Of a stretch of DNA of 64,000 nt, positions 55,573-64,000 are shown in pieces. The stretch is from Cellulosimicrobium sp. Marseille-Q4280 (GTDB taxonomy: Bacteria > Actinomycetota > Actinomycetes > Actinomycetales > Cellulomonadaceae). The translations under genes were made by a program, and so were the position numbers. Where the stretch lies: positions 151,174 through 215,173 of the forward strand of contig NZ_CALPBY010000009.1 of assembly GCF_943181405.1 (NCBI RefSeq). Direction: 5' to 3'. The notes beneath the pieces were generated by a model that saw only the letters and a list, made by a program, of their open reading frames with translations, was not told the DNA's origin and did no database searches. Every line of letters begins with the position of its first letter. Position 1 is the first letter of the stretch.

Positions 55573-56916
55573 ATGACGAGCGTTCGCCCCGAGTCCTCCG
55601 CCGTGCCCGTCCCGACCGCGCAGGACGAGGTGGTGGGCATCTGCCAGGACCTGCTGCGCATCGACACGTCCAACTTCGGCGACGGGTCGGGACCCGGTGA
55701 GCGCGCCGCGGCCGAGCACGTCATGGCCCTGCTGCACGAGGTGGGCCTCGAGCCCGAGCTGTTCGAGTCCGCGCCGGGGCGCGCGAGCGTCGTCGTGCGG
55801 CTCGAGGGCGCGGACCCGACCCGTCCCGCGCTCGTGCTGCACGGGCACCTCGACGTCGTGCCCGCGCAGGCGTCCGACTGGTCCGTCGACCCCTTCGCCG
55901 GGGAGGAGCGCGACGGGCTGCTGTGGGGACGCGGCGCCGTCGACATGAAGGACATGGACGCGATGATCCTCGCGGTCGTGCGCCAGATGGTGCGTGAGGG
56001 GCGCAAGCCCGCGCGCGACGTGGTCGTCGCCTTCTTCGCCGACGAGGAGGCGGGCGGGACCTACGGGGCGCGCTACGCCGTCGACCACCGCCCCGAGCTC
56101 TTCGAGGGGGCGACCGAGGCGATCAGCGAGGTGGGCGGCTTCTCCGTCGAGGTCGGCGGCCGGCGCGCCTACCTGCTCCAGACCGCGGAGAAGGGCATCG
56201 CGTGGCTGCGGCTCGTCGCCGACGGCCGCGCCGGTCACGGCTCGCAGGTCAACCACGACAACGCGGTGACGCGTCTTGCCGAGGCCGTCGCGCGCATCGG
56301 TACCCACCACTGGCCGTACACGCTCACGCCGACGGTCGACGCGCTCCTGCGGGGAGTCGCCGACCTCACCGGCCTGCGCTACGACGCCGAGGACCCGCGC
56401 AGCATCGACGCGCTGGTCGCGGCGCTCGGGCCGGCCTCGCGCTTCGTCGGGGCGACCGTGCGCCACACGTCGAACCCCACCCAGCTCGCCGCCGGGTACA
56501 AGGCCAACGTCATCCCGGGGCGGGCCGAGGCCACGATCGACGCGCGACTGCTCCCCGGGCACGAGGAGGACGGCTTCGAGCGTCTCCGCGAGCTCGCGGG
56601 CGAGCACGTGCGGATCGAGGCGATCCACCGGGACATCGCGCTCGAGGTGCCGTTCACGGGAGACCTCGTCGACTCGATGGTCGACGCGCTCGTCGCCGAG
56701 GACCCCGAGGCGACCGTCCTGCCGTACACGCTCTCGGGCGGGACGGACAACAAGTCGCTCGCGCGGCTCGGCATCACGGGGTACGGGTTCGCCCCGCTGC
56801 GCCTGCCCGGCGACCTCGACTTCTCGGGGATGTTCCACGGCGTCGACGAGCGCGTGCCCGTCGACTCGCTGCGGTTCGGGGTCCGCGTGCTCGACCGTCT
56901 CCTGCGCACCTGCTGA
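55573..56916 (+). CDS. M20/M28-type metallopeptidase (ArgE/DapE/ACY1 family)
   Basis: The 447-residue protein has the M20 metal sites in order: LHGHLDVVPA, GRGAVDMKDM, FFADEEAGG (catalytic Glu) and a final GGTDNKSLARLGITGYGF. The central dimerisation domain (KGIAWLRLVADGRAGHGSQVN) is present. It hydrolyses peptides or N-acyl amino acids; the substrate is not clear. ATG 55573 is chosen over an earlier in-frame ATG because family similarity begins there. Confidence 0.92.
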   Translation: MTSVRPESSAVPVPTAQDEVVGICQDLLRIDTSNFGDGSGPGERAAAEHVMALLHEVGLEPELFESAPGRASVVVRLEGADPTRPALVLHGHLDVVPAQASDWSVDPFAGEERDGLLWGRGAVDMKDMDAMILAVVRQMVREGRKPARDVVVAFFADEEAGGTYGARYAVDHRPELFEGATEAISEVGGFSVEVGGRRAYLLQTAEKGIAWLRLVADGRAGHGSQVNHDNAVTRLAEAVARIGTHHWPYTLTPTVDALLRGVADLTGLRYDAEDPRSIDALVAALGPASRFVGATVRHTSNPTQLAAGYKANVIPGRAEATIDARLLPGHEEDGFERLRELAGEHVRIEAIHRDIALEVPFTGDLVDSMVDALVAEDPEATVLPYTLSGGTDNKSLARLGITGYGFAPLRLPGDLDFSGMFHGVDERVPVDSLRFGVRVLDRLLRTC

Positions 56917-56943
56917 GACCGACGACGTGCTCCCGGCCGGCCG

Positions 56944-57768
56944 TCAGCGGTCGTCGAGGAGCGCCGCGACCGTCGAGCGCAGCTGCGTGCGGTAGCCCCC
57001 GCCGAACAGCACCGCGTGCACCGCGACCGGGTACACCTGGTGCAGCGCGACCCGGTGCCGCCAGCCCCGGGCCAACGGGTGCACCTCCTGGTAGCCCGCG
57101 ACGATCTCGTCGAGGTGCGGTGCGCCGAACAGCGCGAGCATCGCGAGGTCGGCCTCGCGGTGCCCGCCGTAGGCCGCGGGGTCGATGAGCACCGCCTCCA
57201 CGGCGGGGGCGGCCTCGCCGGACCCGGACGTCACCGGCGCGGCCCACAGGACGTTGCCCGACCACAGGTCGCCGTGCAGGCGCGCGGGGGAGTCGTCGAG
57301 CGCGGGCCGGGCGAGGTCCGGGAGACGTTCGGCCAGGCGCCCTAGGAGCGCCGCGTCGTCGGGCTCCAGGGCACCGCGCTCACGACCCTGCTCCGCGACG
57401 GGCGCGAGGCGGGCCTCGGCGTAGAACGACGGCCAGTCCGCCCAGGCGCCCGTCGGCAGGGGCAGCGAGTCGTCGAGCGGACCGAAGAACCCGTCCCCGT
57501 CCCACCCGGCGGGCGGTGCGCCCCAGGCGGGCGCGCCGGCGTCGTGCACGACGGCGAGGCGTCGCCCGAGGGCGCGGGCGGCCGACGGCGTCGGGCGGGC
57601 GGGCTGCAACCGCTCGAGGTCGAGGTGCGTGCGGCCGACGCCGCGGACCTCGACGACGCGCGGGCCGCCCGGCACGCGCAGCCACGCGAGCCCGGCGGCC
57701 TCGCACGCGAAGAAGCCCTCCGGCGCGTCGGCCCGGGACTTGGTGAACAGGTCGCTCACGCGTCCCAC
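56944..57768 (-). CDS. Fructosamine kinase family protein
   Basis: The 274-residue protein shows the kinase-like fold of the family: FFACEAAGLAWLRVPGG, the catalytic HGDLWSGNVLW near residue 175, and IDPAAYGGHREADLAMLALFG with the metal Asp. It phosphorylates ketosamines on glycated proteins so they can fall off (deglycation). The phosphate-binding loop region at the N terminus is reduced, as usual in bacterial members. Confidence 0.9.
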   Translation of the reverse strand: MGRVSDLFTKSRADAPEGFFACEAAGLAWLRVPGGPRVVEVRGVGRTHLDLERLQPARPTPSAARALGRRLAVVHDAGAPAWGAPPAGWDGDGFFGPLDDSLPLPTGAWADWPSFYAEARLAPVAEQGRERGALEPDDAALLGRLAERLPDLARPALDDSPARLHGDLWSGNVLWAAPVTSGSGEAAPAVEAVLIDPAAYGGHREADLAMLALFGAPHLDEIVAGYQEVHPLARGWRHRVALHQVYPVAVHAVLFGGGYRTQLRSTVAALLDDR

Positions 57769-57778
57769 GGGACCCGTG

Positions 57779-58012
57779 TCACAGCGTCGAGCGCACCCGG
57801 ATGATCTTGCGCCGCAGCCACACGCGGCGCTCGCCCCCGACGTACAGGCGCGTGCGGGCCAGCTCCCACCGGCCGTACTCGGCCTCGTCCGTCAGCAGCC
57901 TGGTCGCGTCGGACCGGCTCGTCGAGCGGTCGATCGTCAGGACGCGGTACTCGTACTGCCCACCCTGCGCGACCCTCTCGGGCCGCCGGCGTGACGTCGA
58001 CCTGCTCTCCAC
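57779..58012 (-). CDS. DUF5703 family protein
   Basis: This 77-residue basic protein contains YEYRVLTIDRSTSRSDATRL and YGRWELARTRLYVGGERRVWLRRKIIRV, the pattern of the actinobacterial DUF5703 family. Function unknown. It lies 10 nt beyond the start of the fructosamine kinase gene and may be co-transcribed with it. Confidence 0.8.
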   Translation of the reverse strand: MESRSTSRRRPERVAQGGQYEYRVLTIDRSTSRSDATRLLTDEAEYGRWELARTRLYVGGERRVWLRRKIIRVRSTL

Positions 58013-58114
58013 GTGTCACCGTCCTCGTTCCGCTGGTCCGTCGGCGGCCGGACGTGGTCGGCCACCGGCGTCTTTCGAGTGCCATTGTGCCCCGCTCAGG
58101 GCTACCGTCAGGGT

Positions 58115-58459
58115 ATGACCGCTGACCCGCGTGCCGCGCTCGACCGGTTCATCGCCGCGCTCGAGGCCCACTTCAACGCCGTCGCCGCCCGTCGGGGAGA
58201 CGACGACCCGTCCGTGGACGACGCCTACTACGTGCTCGCGGACGCCTTCGAGGTCTACGACGAGGCGCTCGGGCAGGTGCACGGGGAGGCGACGCCGTTC
58301 TACCTCGCCGAGGAGGACGACGAGGACGACGACGAGGACGCGGACGACGACGAGGACGCGGACGACGACGAGGACGCGGACGACGACGAGGACGACGCGC
58401 TCGACACGATCGACGACGACGAGCTCGCGGGCGAGCTCGAGACGGACGGGGCGCGCTGA
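58115..58459 (+). CDS. Acidic-tail hypothetical protein
   Basis: Residues 1-~65 of this 114-residue product form a conserved-looking helical region (ALDRFIAALEAHFNAVAARRGDDDPSVDDAYYVLADAFEVYDEAL), followed by a low-complexity Asp/Glu tail. Actinobacterial relatives are often annotated as primosomal protein, without evidence I know of. The tail is encoded by tandem 18-bp repeats. Confidence 0.7.
   Translation: MTADPRAALDRFIAALEAHFNAVAARRGDDDPSVDDAYYVLADAFEVYDEALGQVHGEATPFYLAEEDDEDDDEDADDDEDADDDEDADDDEDDALDTIDDDELAGELETDGAR
58321..58395 (+). repeat. Tandem 18-bp repeat in coding sequence
   Basis: About four units of GACGACGACGAGGACGCG encode repeated (D/E)-rich hexapeptides; copy number may vary between strains. 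Confidence 0.8.
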
Positions 58460-58466
58460 CCCGCGG

Positions 58467-59435
58467 TCACCACCGCTCGGGGTAGCCGACCTCGATCTCG
58501 CTCACGTCGTCGAGCGCCGCGCACACGGCGCGCGGCAGGACGAGGTCCGTCGCGTCGAGCGACGCGCGCAGCTGTGCGGGCGTGCGGGCCCCGACGACGG
58601 CGCTCGCCACGGTGGGCCGACCCAGCAGCCAGGACAGGGCGACGTCGAGCGGCGCTCGCCCGAGGCCCTCGGCAGCGGTCACGACGGCCTCGACCACGCC
58701 CGAGGACCCGTTGTCGAGGTAGGGCTCGACGAAGGCCGAGAGGTGCGGCGACGCGCCGCGGGAGTCGGCGGGCAACGACCGGCGGTACTTGCCCGTGAGC
58801 ACCCCGCGGCCGAGCGGTGACCACGCGAGCAGGCCGAGTCCCAGGGCGTCGGCGGCGGGCACGACCTCGCGCTCGGCACCGCGCTGCAGGAGCGAGTACT
58901 CGACCTCGACCGCCGCGAGCCCCACGTCGTCGGTCCCACCGAGGAGCGCCGCGGCCTGCGCCGTCGCCCACCCGGGATGGTTGGAGAGCCCCACGTACCG
59001 CGCGCGGCCCGACGTCACCGCGTGGCGCAGCGCGGAGAGCGTCTCCGTGAACGGCGTGCCGGCGTCGGGGGCGTGGACGAGGAACAGGTCGACGTGGTCG
59101 GTGCCCAGCCTGCCGAGCGAGTCGTCGAGCGAGTCGAGGAGCGCGCCGCGCGACGCGTCCACGACCGGTCCCGTCGGGGTGTGCCGCACGCCCGCCTTGG
59201 TGCACAGCAGGACGTCCCGGCGGGACACCTTGTTCCCCAGCAGGGACCCGAGCAGGGTCTCGGCGTCGCCGTCCGCGTACGACGCCGCGGTGTCGACGAG
59301 CGTCCCGCCGGCGTCCACGAAGTCGCGCAGCTGCTCGCCGGCGTCGAGCTCGTCGGTGTCGCGGGCCCACGTCATCGTCCCGAGGCCGAGGACGGACACG
59401 CGCAGGCCGGTGCGGCCGAGCTGGCGGAGTTCCAT
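58467..59435 (-). CDS. Aldo/keto reductase
   Basis: The 322-residue TIM-barrel oxidoreductase has [23 protein letters not shown], the catalytic region [19 protein letters not shown] (D, Y), LCTKAG (K), [10 protein letters not shown] (H), and a NADPH-binding end ([11 protein letters not shown]). ATG 59435 was chosen at the family's usual start. Substrate unknown. Confidence 0.92.
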   Translation of the reverse strand: MELRQLGRTGLRVSVLGLGTMTWARDTDELDAGEQLRDFVDAGGTLVDTAASYADGDAETLLGSLLGNKVSRRDVLLCTKAGVRHTPTGPVVDASRGALLDSLDDSLGRLGTDHVDLFLVHAPDAGTPFTETLSALRHAVTSGRARYVGLSNHPGWATAQAAALLGGTDDVGLAAVEVEYSLLQRGAEREVVPAADALGLGLLAWSPLGRGVLTGKYRRSLPADSRGASPHLSAFVEPYLDNGSSGVVEAVVTAAEGLGRAPLDVALSWLLGRPTVASAVVGARTPAQLRASLDATDLVLPRAVCAALDDVSEIEVGYPERW

Positions 59436-59557
59436 GGGAGCCGAGGGTACCGGCGCGCACACGCTCGCGCGGGTCGGGCGCGCGCCGTCGGACGCGGACA
59501 CGGACAGGTTCACCCGGTGGTCCGCGCGGCACCCTGCGGCCGGTATCGTGGCCGCTC

Positions 59558-60433
59558 GTGAACGCGTGGGAAGCCGTCCTCCTCGGCCTCGTCCAGGGCC
59601 TGACCGAGTTCCTCCCGATCTCCTCGAGCGCCCACCTGCGCATCGTCGGGGAGCTCATCGGGTCCCAGGACCCGGGTGCGGCCTTCACGGCCATCACCCA
59701 GATCGGGACCGAGACCGCCGTCCTGCTCTACTTCCGCCGGGACATCGCGCGCATCTGCGTCGCCTGGTGGCGGTCGCTGCGCGGCGACCACGGCACGGAC
59801 TGGCGTTCCCGCATGGGCCGCGGGGACCACGACGCCCTCATGGCCTGGTACATCGCCCTGGGCTCGGTCCCCATCGTGGTGCTCGGCCTGCTGTTCCAGG
59901 ACGCCATCGAGAACACGTTCCGCAACCTCTACCTGACGGCCCTCATGCTCGCCGTGTTCGCGCTCCTGCTCGGCTGGGCGGACCGCGTCGGCGCCAAGCG
60001 TCGCGCGCTGCGCGAGCTGACGCCGGGGCAGGCGGTCGCGTTCGGGTTCGCGCAGGCGCTCGCGCTCGTGCCGGGCGTCTCGCGCTCGGGCGGGACGATC
60101 ACGGCCGGGCTCCTCATGGGCTTCACGCGCGAGGCGGCGGCCCGCTACTCGTTCCTCCTGGCGATCCCCGCGGTGCTCGGCTCCGGCTTCTACCAGCTCG
60201 TCAAGTCCGCGGGGGAGCCCGTGCCGGGCGCCCCGGGCGCCGGGGCGACGCTCATCGCCACGCTCGTCGCGTTCGTCGTGGGCTACTTCGTCATCATCGC
60301 GTTCCTCAAGATCGTGTCGACGTTCAGCTACACGCCGTTCGTCGTCTACCGCCTCGTGCTCGCCGCGCTCCTCGTGCTGCTCCTGCTCACGGGCGTGCTC
60401 GAGCCCGGCGGCACCACGGCCCCGACGCCCTGA
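59558..60433 (+). CDS. uppP: Undecaprenyl-diphosphatase
   Basis: The 291-residue membrane protein has the two family signatures: [19 protein letters not shown] near the start and [19 protein letters not shown] around residue 170, with eight or so spans. It dephosphorylates undecaprenyl diphosphate to recycle the lipid carrier for peptidoglycan synthesis and confers bacitracin tolerance. GTG 59558 is the start. Confidence 0.95.
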   Translation: MNAWEAVLLGLVQGLTEFLPISSSAHLRIVGELIGSQDPGAAFTAITQIGTETAVLLYFRRDIARICVAWWRSLRGDHGTDWRSRMGRGDHDALMAWYIALGSVPIVVLGLLFQDAIENTFRNLYLTALMLAVFALLLGWADRVGAKRRALRELTPGQAVAFGFAQALALVPGVSRSGGTITAGLLMGFTREAAARYSFLLAIPAVLGSGFYQLVKSAGEPVPGAPGAGATLIATLVAFVVGYFVIIAFLKIVSTFSYTPFVVYRLVLAALLVLLLLTGVLEPGGTTAPTP

Positions 60434-60455
60434 CCACCGTCCGCGGGACGGCGGT

Positions 60456-61526
60456 TCAGAGCCAGCCCGCGCGCCGGAAGACCCGGTAGAGCACGACGCA
60501 CCCGACCGCCATGAGCGCGAGGGCCATCGGGTAGCCGAGCGTCCACGCCAGCTCGGGCATGTGGGCGAAGTTCATCCCGTACACGCCCGCGACGATCGTC
60601 GGGTAGACGAGGATCGCCGCCCACGCGGAGATCTTGCGCATGTCCTCGTTCTGCCGGACCGAGACCTGCGACATGTGGACCTGCAGCATGTCCGAGAGCA
60701 GGTCGTCGTGGGCGTCGAGGTGCCGGTCGATGCGCTCGACGGTGGACACCAGACGTTCGAGCACGCGCCGGTCCACCCCGAGGTGGTCCGGCACGTCCGG
60801 GTCGAGGAGCTCGGGCAGCTCGGCGGTGACGGGCAGCAGCGCACGCCGCGCCTCGGTGATCTCGCGCTTGAGGTCGTAGATGCGCTGGACCGGGTCGGCG
60901 CGCCGCTGCTCGAAGACGAGGCGTTCGGTGCTCGCCACCGCGTCGCCGAGCTCGAGCTCGACGGCCGACGCCGCGGAGACGACGGCCGTGACGGCCGCCG
61001 CCGTGACGCGCCGGACCGCCCCGCCGCGGGGCGCGCCCGGACCGCGCAGGCGCTCGAGCATCGCGTCGTGCGTCCCGGCTCCACCGTCCTCGGCCGTGAG
61101 CACGACGCCGGGCCCCACGAGCGTCGCGAACGCGCCCGTGTGCACCTGGCGGTCGTGGGGCGTGTACCAGGCCGTCGGAGTCATGATGAGGAGCCAGTCG
61201 TCCGCGACGCGCTTGACCAGGGCGAGCGGGTGCCGCGCGCGCAGGTCGTCCGGCCTCGGGCTGCCCGCGACCGCGCCCGCGTCGGGGGCGAGCCCCGCCG
61301 CGGCGTCGTGCAGGGTCTCGACATCCGCCAGGCGCACCCACGTCGCCCGGTCCTCCGCCCCCGCGGCGGCGTGCCCGCGCAGCAGGTCCGCGACCGGGTC
61401 GACGGAGGCGGGGTCGAGCGGGCGGGCCTCGCCGCCGCCCGCGTCGACGTGCCATGCGGCGATCGGCCGCGGCGCGGCCCCCTCTCCACCCGTCGCGTGC
61501 GGGCCGGGGGGCGTGGGGTTCGTCAC
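60456..61526 (-). CDS. CorA-type magnesium/divalent cation transporter
   Basis: Read from GTG 61526, 356 residues. The cytoplasmic N-terminal domain ends in a long helix ([28 protein letters not shown]), and the C terminus has two membrane helices with the signature [11 protein letters not shown] (GMN). CorA forms pentameric Mg or Co channels. YGMNF is the key family residue set and is intact. Confidence 0.92.
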   Translation of the reverse strand: MTNPTPPGPHATGGEGAAPRPIAAWHVDAGGGEARPLDPASVDPVADLLRGHAAAGAEDRATWVRLADVETLHDAAAGLAPDAGAVAGSPRPDDLRARHPLALVKRVADDWLLIMTPTAWYTPHDRQVHTGAFATLVGPGVVLTAEDGGAGTHDAMLERLRGPGAPRGGAVRRVTAAAVTAVVSAASAVELELGDAVASTERLVFEQRRADPVQRIYDLKREITEARRALLPVTAELPELLDPDVPDHLGVDRRVLERLVSTVERIDRHLDAHDDLLSDMLQVHMSQVSVRQNEDMRKISAWAAILVYPTIVAGVYGMNFAHMPELAWTLGYPMALALMAVGCVVLYRVFRRAGWL

Positions 61527-61610
61527 GTCCGCATTGTCGCGCGCCACCTGGGCCCGCGCCCGTGCGGGACACCGGCGCGTGGCGTGCGACCGGGCCGTTA
61601 TGGTGGTCGC

Positions 61611-62885
61611 GTGCACAGCTGGCCCGCCCCGCAGATCCCCGAGCTCCCCGGCCGTGGCCGCCCCGTCCGGGTGCACGACTCGACCACCGGCGAGCTCGTC
61701 GTCGCCGCCCAGGGCGACACCGCGACGCTCTACGCGTGCGGCATCACGCCGTACGACGCGACGCACATCGGCCACGCGAACACCTACGTCGCGTTCGACC
61801 TCCTCGTGCGCGCCTGGCGCGACGCCGGGTACCAGGTCACGTACGCGTCGAACGTCACGGACGTGGACGACCCGCTGCTCGAGCGCGCCGCGGCCACGGG
61901 CGTCGACTGGCGCGCGCTCGCGACGCAGCAGATCGCGCTCTTCGCCGAGGACATGACCGCGCTCGGCGTCGTGCCGCCCGACGTCTGGGACGGCGCGGTC
62001 GAGAAGATCCCCGCCGTCGTCGAGGCGGTCTCCGCGATGCTCGCGGAGGGGACGGCGTACCGCGTCCCGGTCGAGCCCGGCGCGGGAGGGACCGACGCCG
62101 GCCTCGGGGACGTCTACGCCGACCTGTCGGCCGACACGGCGTTCGGCTCCGTCTCGCGCCTCGGGCGCGACATGATGGAGCGGCTCTTCGCCGAGCGCGG
62201 GGGAGACCCCGACCGGGACGGCAAGAAGGACCCGCTCGACCCGCTGCTGTGGCGGCGCGAGCGACCGGGCGAGCCGGCGTGGGACGGTGGCGTGCTCGGC
62301 ACCGGCCGCCCGGGCTGGCACATCGAGTGCTCGGTCATCGGACGCGACGGGCTGGGGCTGCCGTTCGACGTCCAGGGCGGCGGGGCGGACCTCCTGTTCC
62401 CGCACCACGAGATGTCGTCGTCGCACGACCGCGTGCTCTCCGACGGCGCCGCGCCGCGCGTGCACGTGCACGCCGGGCTGGTCGCGTACGAGGGCCAGAA
62501 GATGAGCAAGTCGCTCGGCAACCTCGTGCTCGTGTCGAACCTGCGCGCGACCGGCGTCGACCCGATGGCGATCCGCCTCGCGCTCCTGGCCCACCACTAC
62601 CGCACCGAGTGGGAGTGGACCGACGACGACCTGCCGGCCGCCGCCGCGCGGCTCGAGACCTGGCGCGACGCCGTCTCCGGGAACGGCGGCCCCGACGCGA
62701 CGGCCATGCTCGACGCCGTGCGGGCCGCGCTCGCCACCGACCTCGACGCCCCCGCCGCGCTCGCCGCGGTCGACGCGTGGGCCGCGGAGTCGCTGCGACC
62801 CGGCCGCGACACGACGGCGGACGACGAGGGCGCGCCCGGCGTCGTCGCCCGGGCGGTCAACGCCCTGCTGGGCGTGCGGCTCTGA
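61611..62885 (+). CDS. mshC: Cysteine--1-D-myo-inosityl 2-amino-2-deoxy-glucopyranoside ligase
   Basis: The 424-residue class I synthetase relative has the HIGH-type [22 protein letters not shown], metal and Cys-site residues ([17 protein letters not shown]) and KMSKS in [12 protein letters not shown]. Like MshC rather than CysRS, it is short and has the mycothiol-specific N terminus ([12 protein letters not shown]). It joins Cys to GlcN-Ins in mycothiol synthesis, which marks the host as an actinobacterium. Start GTG 61611. Confidence 0.95.
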   Translation: MHSWPAPQIPELPGRGRPVRVHDSTTGELVVAAQGDTATLYACGITPYDATHIGHANTYVAFDLLVRAWRDAGYQVTYASNVTDVDDPLLERAAATGVDWRALATQQIALFAEDMTALGVVPPDVWDGAVEKIPAVVEAVSAMLAEGTAYRVPVEPGAGGTDAGLGDVYADLSADTAFGSVSRLGRDMMERLFAERGGDPDRDGKKDPLDPLLWRRERPGEPAWDGGVLGTGRPGWHIECSVIGRDGLGLPFDVQGGGADLLFPHHEMSSSHDRVLSDGAAPRVHVHAGLVAYEGQKMSKSLGNLVLVSNLRATGVDPMAIRLALLAHHYRTEWEWTDDDLPAAAARLETWRDAVSGNGGPDATAMLDAVRAALATDLDAPAALAAVDAWAAESLRPGRDTTADDEGAPGVVARAVNALLGVRL

Positions 62886-62908
62886 CCGCTCGGTAGCCGG
62901 CGGCGGTC

Positions 62909-63784
62909 CTAGACGGTGGGGCCCTTGCCCCGCTCGCCGGAGCTGCCCGGGTCGCGCCGCCGCAGGTAGCGCTCGAACTCGCGCGCGATCGCCTCGCCGC
63001 TCGCCTCGGGGAGCTCGGCCGTGTCCTTGGCCTCCTCGAGCTGCTGGACGTACTCGGCGATCTCGGTGTCCTCGGCCGCGAGCTCGTCGACGCCGTGCTG
63101 CCACGCCTGCGCGTCCTCCGGCAGCTCACCGAGCGGGATCGCCTCCGAGACGAGCTCCTCGACGCGCGCGAGGATCGCCAGGGTCGCCTTGGGGGACGGC
63201 GGGTGCGCGACGTAGTGCGGGACGGCCGCCCACAGCGAGACCGACTGCATGCCGCGCTCCGCCGCTGCGTGCTGCAGGACCCCGACGATGCCCGTCGGCC
63301 CCTCGTACGTGCTCGGCTCGACGTCGAGCACGGCCTGCAGGCCGACGCTCTCGGACGTCGCGGTCATGGGGATCGGGCGGGTGTGCGGAACGTCGGCGAG
63401 GAGCGCGCCGAGCGTCACGACCGTGCGGACGTCGTGCTCGACCGCGATGTCGAGGAGCTCCCGGCAGTAGCTGCGCCACCGCATCGACGGCTCGATGCCG
63501 TGCACGAGGACCACGCGACGACCGCTGGGCGCGATCGTCGCGGTCGCGATCGTCGTGGTCGGCCACGTGATCTCGCGCCGGCCGTCCTCGTCGGTCGTGA
63601 CGACCGGGCGGTTCACCTGGAAGTCGTGGTACTCCTCCGGGTCGAGCTCGTCGACGTCCTCGGCCCCCCAGACCTCGTGCAGGTGCGCCAGCGCGGACGT
63701 CGCGGCGCTCCCCGCGTCGTTCCAGCCCTCGAACGCCGCGATCATCACGGTCTGGCGGGCGCCGTCGTGCGCGTTCTCGCTCAT
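62909..63784 (-). CDS. PAC2 family protein
   Basis: The 291-residue protein has TVMIAAFEGWNDAGSAATSALAHL, a core with VVLVHGIEPSMRWRSYCRELLDIA and GALLADVPHTRP, and an acidic helical C terminus. This is the actinobacterial PAC2 (proteasome assembly chaperone-like) family, often next to mshC. Precise role is unknown. Confidence 0.9.
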   Translation of the reverse strand: MSENAHDGARQTVMIAAFEGWNDAGSAATSALAHLHEVWGAEDVDELDPEEYHDFQVNRPVVTTDEDGRREITWPTTTIATATIAPSGRRVVLVHGIEPSMRWRSYCRELLDIAVEHDVRTVVTLGALLADVPHTRPIPMTATSESVGLQAVLDVEPSTYEGPTGIVGVLQHAAAERGMQSVSLWAAVPHYVAHPPSPKATLAILARVEELVSEAIPLGELPEDAQAWQHGVDELAAEDTEIAEYVQQLEEAKDTAELPEASGEAIAREFERYLRRRDPGSSGERGKGPTV

Positions 63785-63912
63785 CGCCCCAGCCTATGCG
63801 GACCGGCCCGACGTCGGCGGGAGAGGTTCGCCCGTGGCGTACCTGCCCGCCGCGTAGGGTGGGAGCCGGCCGGCGCCGCGGCGCGGCCTGCGCACCGCCC
63901 CCCGCCCCCGTC

Positions 63913-64000
63913 CCTTTTTTACACCTCCCAGCCCACGAGACTCAAGCCAAAGCCGTCTGTCGGCCTCTTCTTGCAAAAAAAAACAATTGCGCCCAATACG
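63913..64000. other. Probable sequencing-adapter artefact at contig end
   Basis: AGCCCACGAGAC at 63930-63941 matches the Nextera transposase adapter; a degraded index/P7-like stretch with CTTCTTG follows, then a run of nine A. Composition changes abruptly from the GC-rich host sequence. Confidence 0.85.

Noticed and set aside
61739-61750. GCACAT sequences inside mshC as element copies
   Set aside because: Partial matches inside coding sequence with no start codon at the right distance.

Overview
The window is high-GC DNA from an actinobacterium. The right end carries mshC (mycothiol synthesis), a PAC2 protein, UppP, DUF5703 and other genes typical of Micrococcales, perhaps a Cellulomonas or Cellulosimicrobium relative; the genus is inference. 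Both ends are assembly edges: base 1 lies inside an open gene, and the last ~90 bases read as a degraded Illumina/Nextera adapter with a poly-A run.

Positions 1 to ~49260 are one large integrated mobile element. Its right boundary is a chromosomal tRNA-Leu(GAG) (49260-49344, minus), with a tyrosine integrase and an excisionase-like gene just inside. The left boundary is outside the window. No capsid, terminase or tail genes are seen. The gene content fits an integrative conjugative element or integrated plasmid better than a tailed phage: an exported three-domain wall hydrolase, a VirB8/TcpC-like membrane protein, an FtsK/EccC-like ATPase, an SF2 helicase, DNA polymerase III alpha, SSB, a RuvC-like nuclease, an MmcB-like nuclease, C5 and adenine DNA methyltransferases, HNH nucleases, a cytidine/dCMP-type deaminase and a NrdH-type redoxin.

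Layout: 1-7.4 kb, surface and conjugation-like proteins; 7.5-11 kb, helicase and small genes; 11.1-21.5 kb, a dense tRNA array with a few small genes between tRNAs; 21.6-26.5 kb, HNH nuclease, deaminase, cell-surface protein, sortase-like protein and an exonuclease-HTH fusion; 26.7-36.2 kb, translocase-like ATPase, methyltransferases and many small hypotheticals; 36.2-47.8 kb, LPD29 protein, RuvC-like, pentapeptide, DnaE, MmcB-like, prepilin peptidase, SSB, HNH and excisionase-like genes; 47.8-49.3 kb, integrase and att region; 49.4-63.8 kb, chromosomal genes.

Two features stand out. First, the sequence TGCCGCACAT and close variants recur about 26 times across the element and were not seen between genes in the chromosomal part. 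In ten genes it sits exactly 9 nt before the ATG, with no clear Shine-Dalgarno (SD) sequence. Where the gap is longer, most of the genes have an SD. It also precedes the tRNA array. The simplest reading is an element-wide promoter core that often yields leaderless mRNAs. Second, the array has 32 tRNAs with readable anticodons covering all 20 amino acids, including an initiator tRNA, plus several tRNA-like units with odd anticodon loops, C33, A54/A60 or oversized arms. Together with its own polymerase and SSB, this suggests an element that supplies much of its own replication and decoding capacity. All calls were made by eye from sequence; no searches or folding programs were run.
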